Position numbers and translations under genes: made by a program | Shown: piece by piece, positions 1 to 7,647 of the stretch | Layout of the letters: every line of letters begins with the position of its first letter | Numbering within the stretch: position 1 is the first letter of the stretch | Notes under the pieces: model-generated | The model's input: the letters and a program-made list of their open reading frames with translations, nothing else | What the model was told of the DNA's origin: nothing | The model's database searches: none | Origin: Herbiconiux ginsengi | GTDB lineage: Bacteria > Actinomycetota > Actinomycetes > Actinomycetales > Microbacteriaceae | Direction of reading: 5' to 3' | Assembly: GCF_900107435.1 (NCBI RefSeq) | Contig: NZ_FNPZ01000005.1 | Location: forward strand, 124,001-188,000 | Length of the DNA: 64,000 nt

Positions 1-2
1 AG

Positions 3-1400
3 AACCCTTTCACGGGCGAGCCATGGGCCATGATCAGCCGCGGCGACGGGATCGACGTTGATCTCGCCGTCGCTGCTGCGAAGCAGGCCGGAGAGGGCGA
101 ATGGGGAGCGCTCAGTGCGACCGATCGCGGCAGACTGCTCCGCGGACTGGCCGACCTGGTACGGGAGAAGGCACCGCATCTCGCACAGATCGAGATGACA
201 GACAACGGCAAGCTCTTCGCCGAGGCCCTCGTGCAGGCACGGTACATGAGCGACTACTTCCACTACTACGCCGGCCTGGCCGACAAGGTCGAGGGTCGTG
301 TGATCCCCACCGACAAAGCGGGCGTCTTCACCTACACGAAGTACGAGCCGAAGGGCGTGATCGGCATCATCACTCCCTGGAACTCGCCACTCTCCCTCGC
401 CAGCTGGAAGATCGCTCCCGCTCTCGCAGCCGGGTGCACCGTCGTGGTCAAACCGAGCGAGTTCACCTCCGCCTCGACCCTGGAGCTGGTGAGCCTGTTC
501 GAAGAGGCAGGCTTCCCGCCCGGCGTGATTAATGCCGTGACCGGGTTCGGAGCGGAAGTCGGTGAGCCGCTGGTGGTGCATCCGGATGTCGCGCACATCG
601 GCTTCACCGGAGGCGGGGAGGCCGGGCGTCGCATCTACTCCTCGGCGGCCTCGCATCTGAAGACCGTGACCTTGGAGCTCGGTGGCAAGTCGCCGAACAT
701 CATCTTCGACGACGCCGACCTCGATCAGGCCCTCAAGGGTGCCATCGCCGGCATCTTCGCGGCGACCGGGCAGAGCTGTCAGGCGGGTTCCCGCCTGCTC
801 GTGCAGGAGTCGATCCACGACGAGTTCGTGGAGCGGCTCGTCGCGTACGTCGCCGACATCACGCTTGGGGACCCTGCAGCGGCCGACACCCAGATCGGCC
901 CGGTGGCCAACCGGCCGCAGTTCGACAAGATCCTGCGCTACATCGACATCGCCACCTCCGAAGGTGCGACCTGCGTCGCCGGGGGCAGAGCGCGTCCGGA
1001 CATCGGATCCGGTCAGTTCATCGAACCGACCATCTTCACCGGGGTCGAGAACGGCATGCGCATCGCCCAGGAGGAGGTGTTCGGCCCGGTTCTGTCCGTG
1101 ATCCCGTTCAAAGACGAGGAAGACGCCATCCGGATCGGGAACGACGTCGTCTTCGGCCTTGCCGGCGCCGTCTGGACCAGGAGCCTGCGGCGAGCGATGC
1201 TCCTAACGGACAAGCTCAAGGCCGGAACGATCTGGGTCAACAACTACCGGGCCACGAGCTTCACCTCGCCCTTCGGGGGCTTCAAGCAGTCGGGTGTGGG
1301 TCGCGAGAGCGGTCAGGAGGCCATCAAGGAATACCTCGAGACCAAGTGCGTCTGGATCTCGAGTGATCTCGACGTCGCCAATCCGTTCGTGAAGCGCTGA
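3..1400 (+). CDS. Aldehyde dehydrogenase (NAD(P)+), 5'-truncated by window edge
   Basis: Oxidises an aldehyde to the carboxylic acid with NAD(P)+. The frame is open from base 3, and the residues before the first ATG (position 30; NPFTGEPWA) are typical ALDH N-terminal sequence, so the true start lies upstream of the window and about 15-25 residues are missing. Counting from the ATG at 30, the general-base Glu is E216 (LELGGK) and the nucleophile is C250 (GQSC). Their 34-residue spacing is the family norm. The NAD-fold stretch TPWNSP and the C-terminal SPFGGFKQSG motif are intact. It is the first visible gene of a plus-strand operon with a crotonase and a thiolase fold protein, so it probably oxidises an aldehyde released by side-chain or ring cleavage. 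Substrate unknown. Confidence 0.93.
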   Translation, partial: NPFTGEPWAMISRGDGIDVDLAVAAAKQAGEGEWGALSATDRGRLLRGLADLVREKAPHLAQIEMTDNGKLFAEALVQARYMSDYFHYYAGLADKVEGRVIPTDKAGVFTYTKYEPKGVIGIITPWNSPLSLASWKIAPALAAGCTVVVKPSEFTSASTLELVSLFEEAGFPPGVINAVTGFGAEVGEPLVVHPDVAHIGFTGGGEAGRRIYSSAASHLKTVTLELGGKSPNIIFDDADLDQALKGAIAGIFAATGQSCQAGSRLLVQESIHDEFVERLVAYVADITLGDPAAADTQIGPVANRPQFDKILRYIDIATSEGATCVAGGRARPDIGSGQFIEPTIFTGVENGMRIAQEEVFGPVLSVIPFKDEEDAIRIGNDVVFGLAGAVWTRSLRRAMLLTDKLKAGTIWVNNYRATSFTSPFGGFKQSGVGRESGQEAIKEYLETKCVWISSDLDVANPFVKR

Positions 1401-1413
1401 GAGAGGCTGGGGA

Positions 1414-2187
1414 ATGTCCATCGATTTCGACCTGGACGGCAACGCCGCCGTCATCACGATCAACCGCCCGGAGCGTCACAACGCCATGGACGCCGAGCAC
1501 TACGCCGGCCTCTCCGAGGCGTGGACCCGAGTGCGGGACGACAACGACATCCGGGCGGCCATCATCACCGGTGCCGGTGAGAAGTCCTTCACCGCGGGGG
1601 CGGATCTCAAGACCTTCGCCGGTCGCCAGGAGCCCTACGCCGACCTGTGGCTGACCCAGCGAGGGCAATTGCTCAATCGCGGACTCGAGGTCTGGAAGCC
1701 TGTGATCTCCGCCGTCAACGGGTACTGCGTGGGCGGCGGGATGACTCTGCTGTTCGCCACCGACATCCGCGTGGCCGTCGACACGGCGATGTTCAGCATC
1801 TCAGAGGTCAAGCGCGGCCTCATCGCCGCCAACGGCGGAACGCAGCGGGCGCTGCGACAGCTGCCGTACGCGATCGCCATGGAGCTGCTGCTCGTGGGTG
1901 ACAAGCTCAGTGCCGAGGAGGCACTGCGCTGGGGGCTGATTAACAAGGTCGTACCGCGGGCCGACCTGCTCGAGACGGCCTTGGACTACGCCCACCGGAT
2001 CTCGGCGAACGCCCCGCTGGCCGTGCAGGCGACGAAGGAGCTGGCGATCCGCAGCCAAGACGTCGACATCGCGACGGGCCTGCGTTTCGAGCAGCTGATC
2101 CAGCGCACACTCCGCAACACCACCGACGTCGCCGAGGGCGGGAAGGCCTTCGCCGAGAAGCGTCCCGCCGTCTTCCGCGGCGAGTGA
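1414..2187 (+). CDS. Enoyl-CoA hydratase/isomerase (crotonase) family protein
   Basis: Cytoplasmic crotonase-fold enzyme of 257 residues, acting on an acyl-CoA in a beta-oxidation-like pathway. The oxyanion-hole segments are visible (AGADLK near residue 62 and NGYCVGGG near 102). Of the two catalytic glutamates of classical hydratases, the second is kept (E131 in SEVKRGL), but the first is Thr (T111 in GGGMTL, exactly 20 residues earlier as in the family). It may therefore be an isomerase, hydrolase or retro-Claisen member rather than a standard hydratase. It starts 13 bp after the aldehyde dehydrogenase and its stop overlaps the GTG start of the thiolase-fold gene (GTGA), so the genes are cotranscribed and translationally coupled. 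Confidence 0.9.
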   Translation: MSIDFDLDGNAAVITINRPERHNAMDAEHYAGLSEAWTRVRDDNDIRAAIITGAGEKSFTAGADLKTFAGRQEPYADLWLTQRGQLLNRGLEVWKPVISAVNGYCVGGGMTLLFATDIRVAVDTAMFSISEVKRGLIAANGGTQRALRQLPYAIAMELLLVGDKLSAEEALRWGLINKVVPRADLLETALDYAHRISANAPLAVQATKELAIRSQDVDIATGLRFEQLIQRTLRNTTDVAEGGKAFAEKRPAVFRGE

Positions 2188-3320
2188 GGCGCGACGTCAT
2201 GGGCGAACGGATCGTGATCGCCGGAATCGGTCACACCGCCTTCGGTTCACTCCCGGGGCGCTCGACGGTGTCGATGACCGTTGAGGCCACGGCCAACGCG
2301 CTCGCCGATGCGGGCGTGGAGCGCGATGTCGTCGACGCCTTGTTCGTGAAGCCGCCGACATCGTTCTCGGAGACGCTGTACGGGGCGAAGATCGCGGAGG
2401 CGCTCGGGCTGAAGGGCCTCGGCATCTCCGGAGCCTGGGACCAGGGCGGAGCCGCGAACATCTCGCTCGTAAACTTCGCCTCCTACGCCTTGGCCGCCGG
2501 CCAGTGCAAGGTCGCGGTGATCGGTTTCGCCGACAACCCGAAGACCGGGAGTCGGGCCACCTACGCCCGCGCGCGGAACGCCGAGGACAACCTCTTCGGG
2601 TGGTACTCGACGATGGCCTACTTCGCCCTGTTCGCCCGCCGGCACATGCTACAGCACGGCACCACCCCCGAGCAGCTCGGGCACGTCGCCGTCACCATCC
2701 GGGGCAACGGCGCCCGCAACCCCGCCGCTCAATTGCAGAGACCGCTGACGCTGGACGACTACCTCGACGGCCGGATGGTGGTCGACCCGCTCCGACGCGA
2801 CGACTGCGCCCTCATCAGCGACGGCGGAGCAGCCCTCGTCCTGATGACCGAGAAGACGGCGGCCGAAGTGGGTGTGGAGCGCCCCGTTCCCATCCTCGGC
2901 TTCGGCCAGGGTCTCACGTCGCCGTCTCGGCCCGATCTCACAAGGACCGGACTAGCGGTCGCGGCGGCGAGCGCCTTCGCGATGGCCGGCCTCCGCCCAT
3001 CCGACATCGACGTCGCCCAGTTCTACGACTGCTTCACTCCAACCGTCATCACGGCGATCGAGGACTGCGGGTTCACCGCGAAGGGCACCGGCGGCCGGTT
3101 CGTCGAGGAGGGCCGGATCGCCCTGACGGGCGACCTGCCCGTGAACACCTCCGGTGGTCTTCTCTCGGAGACCGGTATGCCGGGCATGCAGCTGATCGTC
3201 GAGGCCGTCCGGCAGCTGCGCGGAACCGCCAATCTGCAGATATCCGGGGCCAGGAAAGCGCTCGTCACGGGCCAGGGCGGCGCGATGCAGACCCATTCGG
3301 CCATGATCCTGGGACAGTGA
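2184..3320 (+). CDS. Thiolase-fold protein, Ltp2/SCP2-thiolase-like (probable retro-aldolase)
   Basis: A 378-residue thiolase-superfamily protein. The classical N-terminal nucleophilic Cys motif is replaced by a stretch with WDQGGAANIS, and the C-terminal region reads NTSGGLLSETG without the usual GHP histidine. A YDCF motif lies near residue 276. These traits match the lipid-transfer-protein-like thiolases such as Ltp2, which work as retro-aldolases on side-chain beta-hydroxyacyl-CoA thioesters and need a DUF35 partner; a DUF35 gene follows one base after the stop. Assignment as aldolase rather than thiolase is inference. The GTG start overlaps the crotonase stop; an in-frame ATG at 2199 is an alternative start. 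Confidence 0.85.
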   Translation: MRRDVMGERIVIAGIGHTAFGSLPGRSTVSMTVEATANALADAGVERDVVDALFVKPPTSFSETLYGAKIAEALGLKGLGISGAWDQGGAANISLVNFASYALAAGQCKVAVIGFADNPKTGSRATYARARNAEDNLFGWYSTMAYFALFARRHMLQHGTTPEQLGHVAVTIRGNGARNPAAQLQRPLTLDDYLDGRMVVDPLRRDDCALISDGGAALVLMTEKTAAEVGVERPVPILGFGQGLTSPSRPDLTRTGLAVAAASAFAMAGLRPSDIDVAQFYDCFTPTVITAIEDCGFTAKGTGGRFVEEGRIALTGDLPVNTSGGLLSETGMPGMQLIVEAVRQLRGTANLQISGARKALVTGQGGAMQTHSAMILGQ

Positions 3321-3321
3321 G

Positions 3322-3750
3322 ATGACACCGAAACTCCCCGAAGCACCCGACCCCGCCGTCGAATACTGGCAGAACCTCTCCGAGGGTCGTCTGACCTTCG
3401 GCCGGTGCAGACAGTGCGACCACGCCTGGCTTCCCGTCTCCCGCGAGTGCCCCAGCTGCCTCGCTGCGGATTGGCGCTTCGAAGCGTCCACCGGCGATGC
3501 CGTCGCCCTGAGCTGGGTGGTCTACAACCACGCCTACAACGACCTGTGGGCAGACCGCCTCCCCTACGTCGTCGCCCTCATCGAACTCGCTGAAGGACCA
3601 CGACTGATGTCCAATCTCGTCGGCGACTTCGACCCGACGCAGCTCAGGATCGACCACCCGGTACGACTGGTGATCGAGTCCGAGGGAGACACTGCCGTGC
3701 CGCGATTCGTACCCATCGAGCAAGTTCCCGAAGACGGAGACACCACGTGA
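3322..3750 (+). CDS. DUF35 OB-fold / zinc-ribbon acyl-CoA-associated protein
   Basis: Small protein (142 residues) with a rubredoxin-like zinc ribbon (CRQC near residue 30, CPSC near 44) followed by an OB-fold acyl-CoA-binding domain. This is the layout of DUF35 proteins that pair with thiolase-fold enzymes (for example the ChsH2 DUF35 domain with Ltp2 in steroid side-chain degradation). It is encoded directly after the thiolase-fold gene and overlaps the next gene by 4 bases, so it is almost surely its stoichiometric partner. It has no catalytic role of its own by family knowledge; it stabilises the complex and may help bind substrate CoA. Confidence 0.88.
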   Translation: MTPKLPEAPDPAVEYWQNLSEGRLTFGRCRQCDHAWLPVSRECPSCLAADWRFEASTGDAVALSWVVYNHAYNDLWADRLPYVVALIELAEGPRLMSNLVGDFDPTQLRIDHPVRLVIESEGDTAVPRFVPIEQVPEDGDTT

Positions 3751-4886
3751 ACGACACCAGATCCCTTGACGACCCCACCACACCGCTCGCCGGGGTGAAG
3801 GTGGTGGAACTCGGGCAGATGCTCGCGGGCCCCTTCGCCGGAATGATCTTCTCCGACCTCGGCGCCGAGGTGCTGAAGGTCGAGAAGCCCACGGGCGGCG
3901 ACGACGGGCGCAGGATGGGCCCGTCGCACAAGGGCGGCGACGCCATGGTGTTCTTGGAGTTCAACCGCGGGAAGAAGTCCGTGACCCTCGACCTCGATGA
4001 TCCAGGAGATCGGGATCGTCTGCACGATCTGCTCGATGAGGCGGACATCTTCCTCCACAACATGCGTCCTGATGTGATCGAGAAGTTCGGCCTGACCTAC
4101 GACGACCTCGCCGACCGCCATCCCCGGCTGGTCTACTGCGAGCTGTCGGCCTTCGGACACGTCGGTCCCCGTCGCAACCAGCCCGGATTCGAGCCCCTGG
4201 TCCAGGCGTTCAGCGGGCTGTCGAGCATCAACGGCTACCCCGAAAATCCCCCCGTGCGCGTCGGACCGTCGGTGTGCGACCTGGGAACTGGGATGTGGCT
4301 CGCGATCGGAGCGCTGGCCGCCTTGCGCCAACGCGACCTCACCGGCCGCGGCGGCCGCGTCAGCACCTCGTTGTTCGAGACCGCGCTCACCTGGGCGATG
4401 TCGCCGGTCGACGCCTGGGTCAACGAAGATCGCGTCCCCCGTCGCTACGGCACAGGACAACCCAACCTGGTGCCGTATCAGACCTTCGCTGCGAGCGATG
4501 GCGACATGATGATCGCGGCGGGCAACGACCGGCTCTTCGGCAAGCTGGCCACGGTGCTCGGGCATCCCGAGTGGATCGACGACGACCGTTTCCGCGGCAA
4601 CCGTGACCGTTTGGCCGCCCGCGACGTGATCGTCGGGCTGGTCGCCGATGTCGTTCGTACGAGACCGCGCGACGAGTGGCTGCACGAGCTCTCCGCCGTG
4701 GGTGTTCCGGCCTCTCCCGTCAACACGATCCCGGAGGCGTTGGAGGAGGCGCAGTTCGCCGCCCTGCAGAACCTGCAGGCCGTTCCCGGCTCGGATCTGT
4801 CTCTGCTCGGGCTCCCGATCTCCTTCGGAGGCGAGCATCCCCGTATTCTGGGAGCGGCCCCCGCTCTGGGTGCGGACAACGGCTGA
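3747..4886 (+). CDS. CaiB/BaiF family III CoA-transferase
   Basis: Transfers CoA between an acyl-CoA donor and a free carboxylate through an aspartyl-CoA thioester. Length (379 residues) is normal for single-domain members. The N-terminal signature VKVVELGQMLAGPFAG and AEVLKVEKP are clear, and the catalytic Asp is probably D178 in VGPSVCDLGTG. GTG start overlapping the DUF35 stop, so translation is coupled. In the operon it would activate an acid formed after ring opening, or recycle CoA, saving ATP compared with the acyl-CoA synthetase at 7.6 kb. Acceptor unknown. Confidence 0.92.
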   Translation: MNDTRSLDDPTTPLAGVKVVELGQMLAGPFAGMIFSDLGAEVLKVEKPTGGDDGRRMGPSHKGGDAMVFLEFNRGKKSVTLDLDDPGDRDRLHDLLDEADIFLHNMRPDVIEKFGLTYDDLADRHPRLVYCELSAFGHVGPRRNQPGFEPLVQAFSGLSSINGYPENPPVRVGPSVCDLGTGMWLAIGALAALRQRDLTGRGGRVSTSLFETALTWAMSPVDAWVNEDRVPRRYGTGQPNLVPYQTFAASDGDMMIAAGNDRLFGKLATVLGHPEWIDDDRFRGNRDRLAARDVIVGLVADVVRTRPRDEWLHELSAVGVPASPVNTIPEALEEAQFAALQNLQAVPGSDLSLLGLPISFGGEHPRILGAAPALGADNG

Positions 4887-4904
4887 CGGAGAAGGAGGGC
4901 GAGC

Positions 4905-5825
4905 GTGAATCCGGCACCGGAGCAGCTCGACTGGCGGATGGTTCAGCACACCCATCCGGTGATCGGTGAGAATCCCATCTACGAACCGCGCAACGACTCG
5001 CTGTACTGGGTGAGTCTTTTCGAACCCGCCCTGAAACGGATCGGACTGAGCGACGGTGTCGCTCGGTCGTGGTCACTGCCGTCGGAGTACGTGGGGGCGT
5101 ATGCGCTGTTCGACGACGGTTCCGGGGCCCTGATCGCGGCGGCGACGGGGTTGTACGATCTCCAGTTCGACTCCGGCCGCACCGAGCTCGTGCACGACAC
5201 CCCCTACGACCAGCAGCGATCCTGGTTCAATGACGGGCGCTGCGATCCCTCGGGGCGATTCTGGGTGGGGACGTTCCCTCAGGTGCTGGCCGGCGCGACA
5301 CCCGGTCAGGAGCACTACTACCGGGTCGACGAACGCGGAGTGACCGCGCAGATCGACGGCATGACGATCGCGAACGGCACCGCCTTCTCGCCCGACGGGC
5401 GGCGGATGTACATCGCCGACCGAGTGAATCACCGCATTCTCGCCTATGAGTACGACCCCGTCACGGGTACCCCGAGCAACGGCCAGGTCTTCGTCACCGT
5501 CGCCGTCGCCGATGTCCCCGATGGAGCGGCCGTCGACGCGCGCGGGGGTTACTGGATCACGATGTACGGGGGCGGTCAAGTGCGCCGCTACACCCCGGAA
5601 GGCCGGCTCGATCGGGTGATCCGCACGCCCGTGTCCAGGCCGACCATGTGCGCCTTCGGAGGAAAGCGCCTCGACCAGCTGTTCGTCACGACGTCGAGGC
5701 TCTTCATGGATGAGGACCAGCAGGCGGCGGAACCGGACGCCGGCGCGGTGTTCGTGGTCGATGTCGGAGAGACCGGCATTCCCGAACCCCACTTCCCGAG
5801 GGCCTGGGCAGACAGCGCGCGATGA
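4905..5825 (+). CDS. SMP-30/gluconolactonase/LRE family lactone hydrolase
   Basis: Six-bladed beta-propeller hydrolase of 306 residues. The metal-binding Glu is E22 in GENPIY; the conserved WFNDGRCDPSGRFWVG and NGTAFSPDGRRMYIAD blades carry the Asn/Asp ligands of the SMP-30 family. Members hydrolyse lactones, which suits a pathway with Baeyer-Villiger monooxygenases. The GTG start has a good ribosome site (GGAG/GAGGG upstream). No signal peptide, so cytoplasmic. Last gene of the first operon; it converges with the next minus-strand gene with only nine bases between, and no terminator hairpin is visible there. Confidence 0.88.
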   Translation: MNPAPEQLDWRMVQHTHPVIGENPIYEPRNDSLYWVSLFEPALKRIGLSDGVARSWSLPSEYVGAYALFDDGSGALIAAATGLYDLQFDSGRTELVHDTPYDQQRSWFNDGRCDPSGRFWVGTFPQVLAGATPGQEHYYRVDERGVTAQIDGMTIANGTAFSPDGRRMYIADRVNHRILAYEYDPVTGTPSNGQVFVTVAVADVPDGAAVDARGGYWITMYGGGQVRRYTPEGRLDRVIRTPVSRPTMCAFGGKRLDQLFVTTSRLFMDEDQQAAEPDAGAVFVVDVGETGIPEPHFPRAWADSAR

Positions 5826-5834
5826 GTCTCGCGA

Positions 5835-6467
5835 TCAGGCGAAGAGCGACCAGTCCTCGAGCAGATCCCGCTGGTTGAGAGGAAGGTCTGGCGTGGGAGC
5901 CGTCGAGTTGACGACCCGCGGAACGAGCTCGGCCACGGTCCTGTAGTTGAACGTGAGCCGTTGCTCCGCGATCAACCATCGACCCCCCACCCGTCGCATC
6001 CGGTTGAGGTAGGTGCCGCCCACGATGCCGGGGGTGCCTGTCTCCCCCACCCAGAAGTTGATGTGGCGGGCGGTCAGCAGTGCGGCGTCCCGATCGTTGG
6101 GATCGAGCGTCACCAGTACGTTGGTGCCGTGGTGGATGATGAACTTCTGATTGGTCATCAGGTACTCGTAGGAGCTGCGCAGGCTCTCCTTGCCGATGAA
6201 GGTGCCCCGCCCGTTCACCTGGATCGCATCGTCGGTGAAGAGATCAAGGGTGGCTTCGAGATCCCGGCCCCCATAGAAGATGTGGTAGAGCCGGAAGGCG
6301 TCTTCGATGGCCTTGATGTCCTCGAGGCGGGCAAGCCTCTCCTCGATCCGGAGATCGGGGTCGACCGGTGTCGCGAGCAGCCTCTTGCCCTGCTCGATTC
6401 CTGGCCGCCAGATCCCCTCGGCCCAGCCTCTGACCTGCTGTTCGATATCGTTCTCGGTGTCGCTCAT
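5835..6467 (-). CDS. SnoaL/NTF2-like small-molecule-binding protein
   Basis: Protein of 210 residues with an NTF2/SnoaL-like cone fold: helix ERLARLEDIKAIEDAFRLYH, then LFTDDAIQVNGRGTFIGKE and a C-terminal beta-sheet. The family includes ketosteroid isomerases, dehydratases and cyclases as well as non-enzymatic proteins, so the reaction cannot be named. It is one of four stand-alone members in this island. It has its own promoter-like element (6491-6519) with a CGCAC/GTGCG operator different from the 16-bp palindrome seen elsewhere. Confidence 0.8.
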   Translation of the reverse strand: MSDTENDIEQQVRGWAEGIWRPGIEQGKRLLATPVDPDLRIEERLARLEDIKAIEDAFRLYHIFYGGRDLEATLDLFTDDAIQVNGRGTFIGKESLRSSYEYLMTNQKFIIHHGTNVLVTLDPNDRDAALLTARHINFWVGETGTPGIVGGTYLNRMRRVGGRWLIAEQRLTFNYRTVAELVPRVVNSTAPTPDLPLNQRDLLEDWSLFA

Positions 6468-6490
6468 GGTCCTACCTCGATTCCGTCTTC

Positions 6491-6536
6491 ACGCTAGCAC
6501 CGGCGCAAAATGCGCACAAGCGTGCGTAATGCGCAC
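6491..6536 (-). promoter_or_regulatory. Promoter with three alternating CGCAC/GTGCG half-sites
   Basis: On the minus strand, TTGTGC (6519-6514) and TAGCGT (6496-6491) stand 17 bp apart, 24 bp upstream of the SnoaL-like gene. CGCAC (6513-6517), GTGCG (6522-6526) and CGCAC (6532-6536) alternate across the -35 box, and the 10-mer AATGCGCACA occurs twice (6509-6518, 6528-6537). This looks like an operator for a regulator not encoded in the window. Confidence 0.5.
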
Positions 6537-6537
6537 A

Positions 6538-7422
6538 CTATCCCATCACTCGGAATCGGTCGCCCTCGCGCTCGAGATACAGCGCGGGGTGTGCCGCGAT
6601 GTGGCCGGCGAGCAGAGGCACGCCGCTGTCCGCGCTCTCTGCGAAGACACGCTTGCGGGTGGCAACGGCTTCGTCGGGGAGGGAACTGAACCGCGAGGTG
6701 AGCGCCGGATCCTCGAACTGCAGAGCGTGGTGGAAGACGTCGCCGGTGATGAGCGCCACGGTGCGACCCTCGTCGACGAGTCGAACGACGACGTGCCCCG
6801 CGGTGTCTCCGGGGCCGGGCTCGAGCCGCAGGTGCGCCGTCAGCTCGAGCGGCGCGTCGAAGACCTCGGCGAGACCCGCATCGAACACCGGGGTGATCGA
6901 GTCGGCGACGAAGTCGCCGTTTCGCGCGAGCGACTGCGTGACGCTGTCGTCGCCGAGGGCATCGATCTCCAGACGGTTGAACAGATACCGGGCCCGCGGG
7001 AACGTCGGAATCCACTGTCCGCCGTCGAGCCGCGTGTTCCACCCGACGTGGTCCATGTGCAGGTGCGTGGAGACGACGACGTCGACGTCGTCGGGGTCGA
7101 TCAATGCGGTGAGCTGCTCGTACCAGTCCGTGTCCATCTGCCGGAACATCGGCCGGAGGCGGTCGCGGGAGTTGCCCACCCCGGTGTCGACCACCAGCAC
7201 GAGACCGGGCACCCGCACGAGGTAACTGGAGGAGGAGAGCACGATCTTGGCCGCGGCCGCGTCGTACTCATCGGGGCCGAGGGTCACCACCGGATGCACC
7301 GCGGGATCGTAGTTCGCGAAGAACTCGTCCAGTCCGAACATCGGGAGGGTGGTCTCGAGTATGCGATCGATCCGAACATTCGGAGTCACAATCAAAGGCT
7401 GCGCATCGGCGGTGGATTCCAC
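6538..7422 (-). CDS. Metallo-beta-lactamase-fold hydrolase
   Basis: MBL-fold enzyme of 294 residues. The metal-binding HxHxDH motif reads STHLHMDHVGW near residue 122, with later ligands in GDTAGHVVVRL and TGDVFHH and a final His in AGHIAAH. Close to the N-acyl homoserine lactonase/quorum-quenching-like clan, so lactone or thioester hydrolysis is likely. It stands divergent from the acyl-CoA synthetase; the shared intergenic region carries one of the 16-bp palindromes. A second MBL-fold hydrolase lies at 32,339 and the two may act on different lactones. Confidence 0.88.
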   Translation of the reverse strand: MESTADAQPLIVTPNVRIDRILETTLPMFGLDEFFANYDPAVHPVVTLGPDEYDAAAAKIVLSSSSYLVRVPGLVLVVDTGVGNSRDRLRPMFRQMDTDWYEQLTALIDPDDVDVVVSTHLHMDHVGWNTRLDGGQWIPTFPRARYLFNRLEIDALGDDSVTQSLARNGDFVADSITPVFDAGLAEVFDAPLELTAHLRLEPGPGDTAGHVVVRLVDEGRTVALITGDVFHHALQFEDPALTSRFSSLPDEAVATRKRVFAESADSGVPLLAGHIAAHPALYLEREGDRFRVMG

Positions 7423-7466
7423 GAGGTTCTCCCTGTCGGTCAGATCACGATGTACCGCATTCTAGA

Positions 7467-7482
7467 TCTACTCACGAGTCAG
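7467..7482. promoter_or_regulatory. TetR-type operator candidate (site A)
   Basis: TCTACTCACGAGTCAG, an imperfect palindrome fitting TCNACT-N4-AGTCRA, in the divergent region between the MBL hydrolase and the acyl-CoA synthetase. It shares 14 bases (ATCTACTCACGAGT) with site B at 9303. Confidence 0.65.
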
Positions 7483-7647
7483 CAATCAACTCACGTGACG
7501 ACGAAGGTCGCTCGGCGGCGAGATCCCGACAGCAGACCGCGGGGATTCGGCGATAGAATCTGCACGCTCGCGATGTGGCGCCGCCTCCGGCACCTCGATG
7601 TGAGCGCACCCGAATGACGGCGACCACGATATCGGTGAGGAGTGGGA

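Noticed and set aside
3747-4886. Carnitine metabolism (CaiB) as the pathway of the CoA-transferase
   Set aside because: No carnitine genes nearby; only family-level similarity.
6307-7617. Plus-strand open frame of 436 codons opposite the SnoaL and MBL genes
   Set aside because: No recognisable domain; the minus strand has the HxHxDH motif and normal starts.
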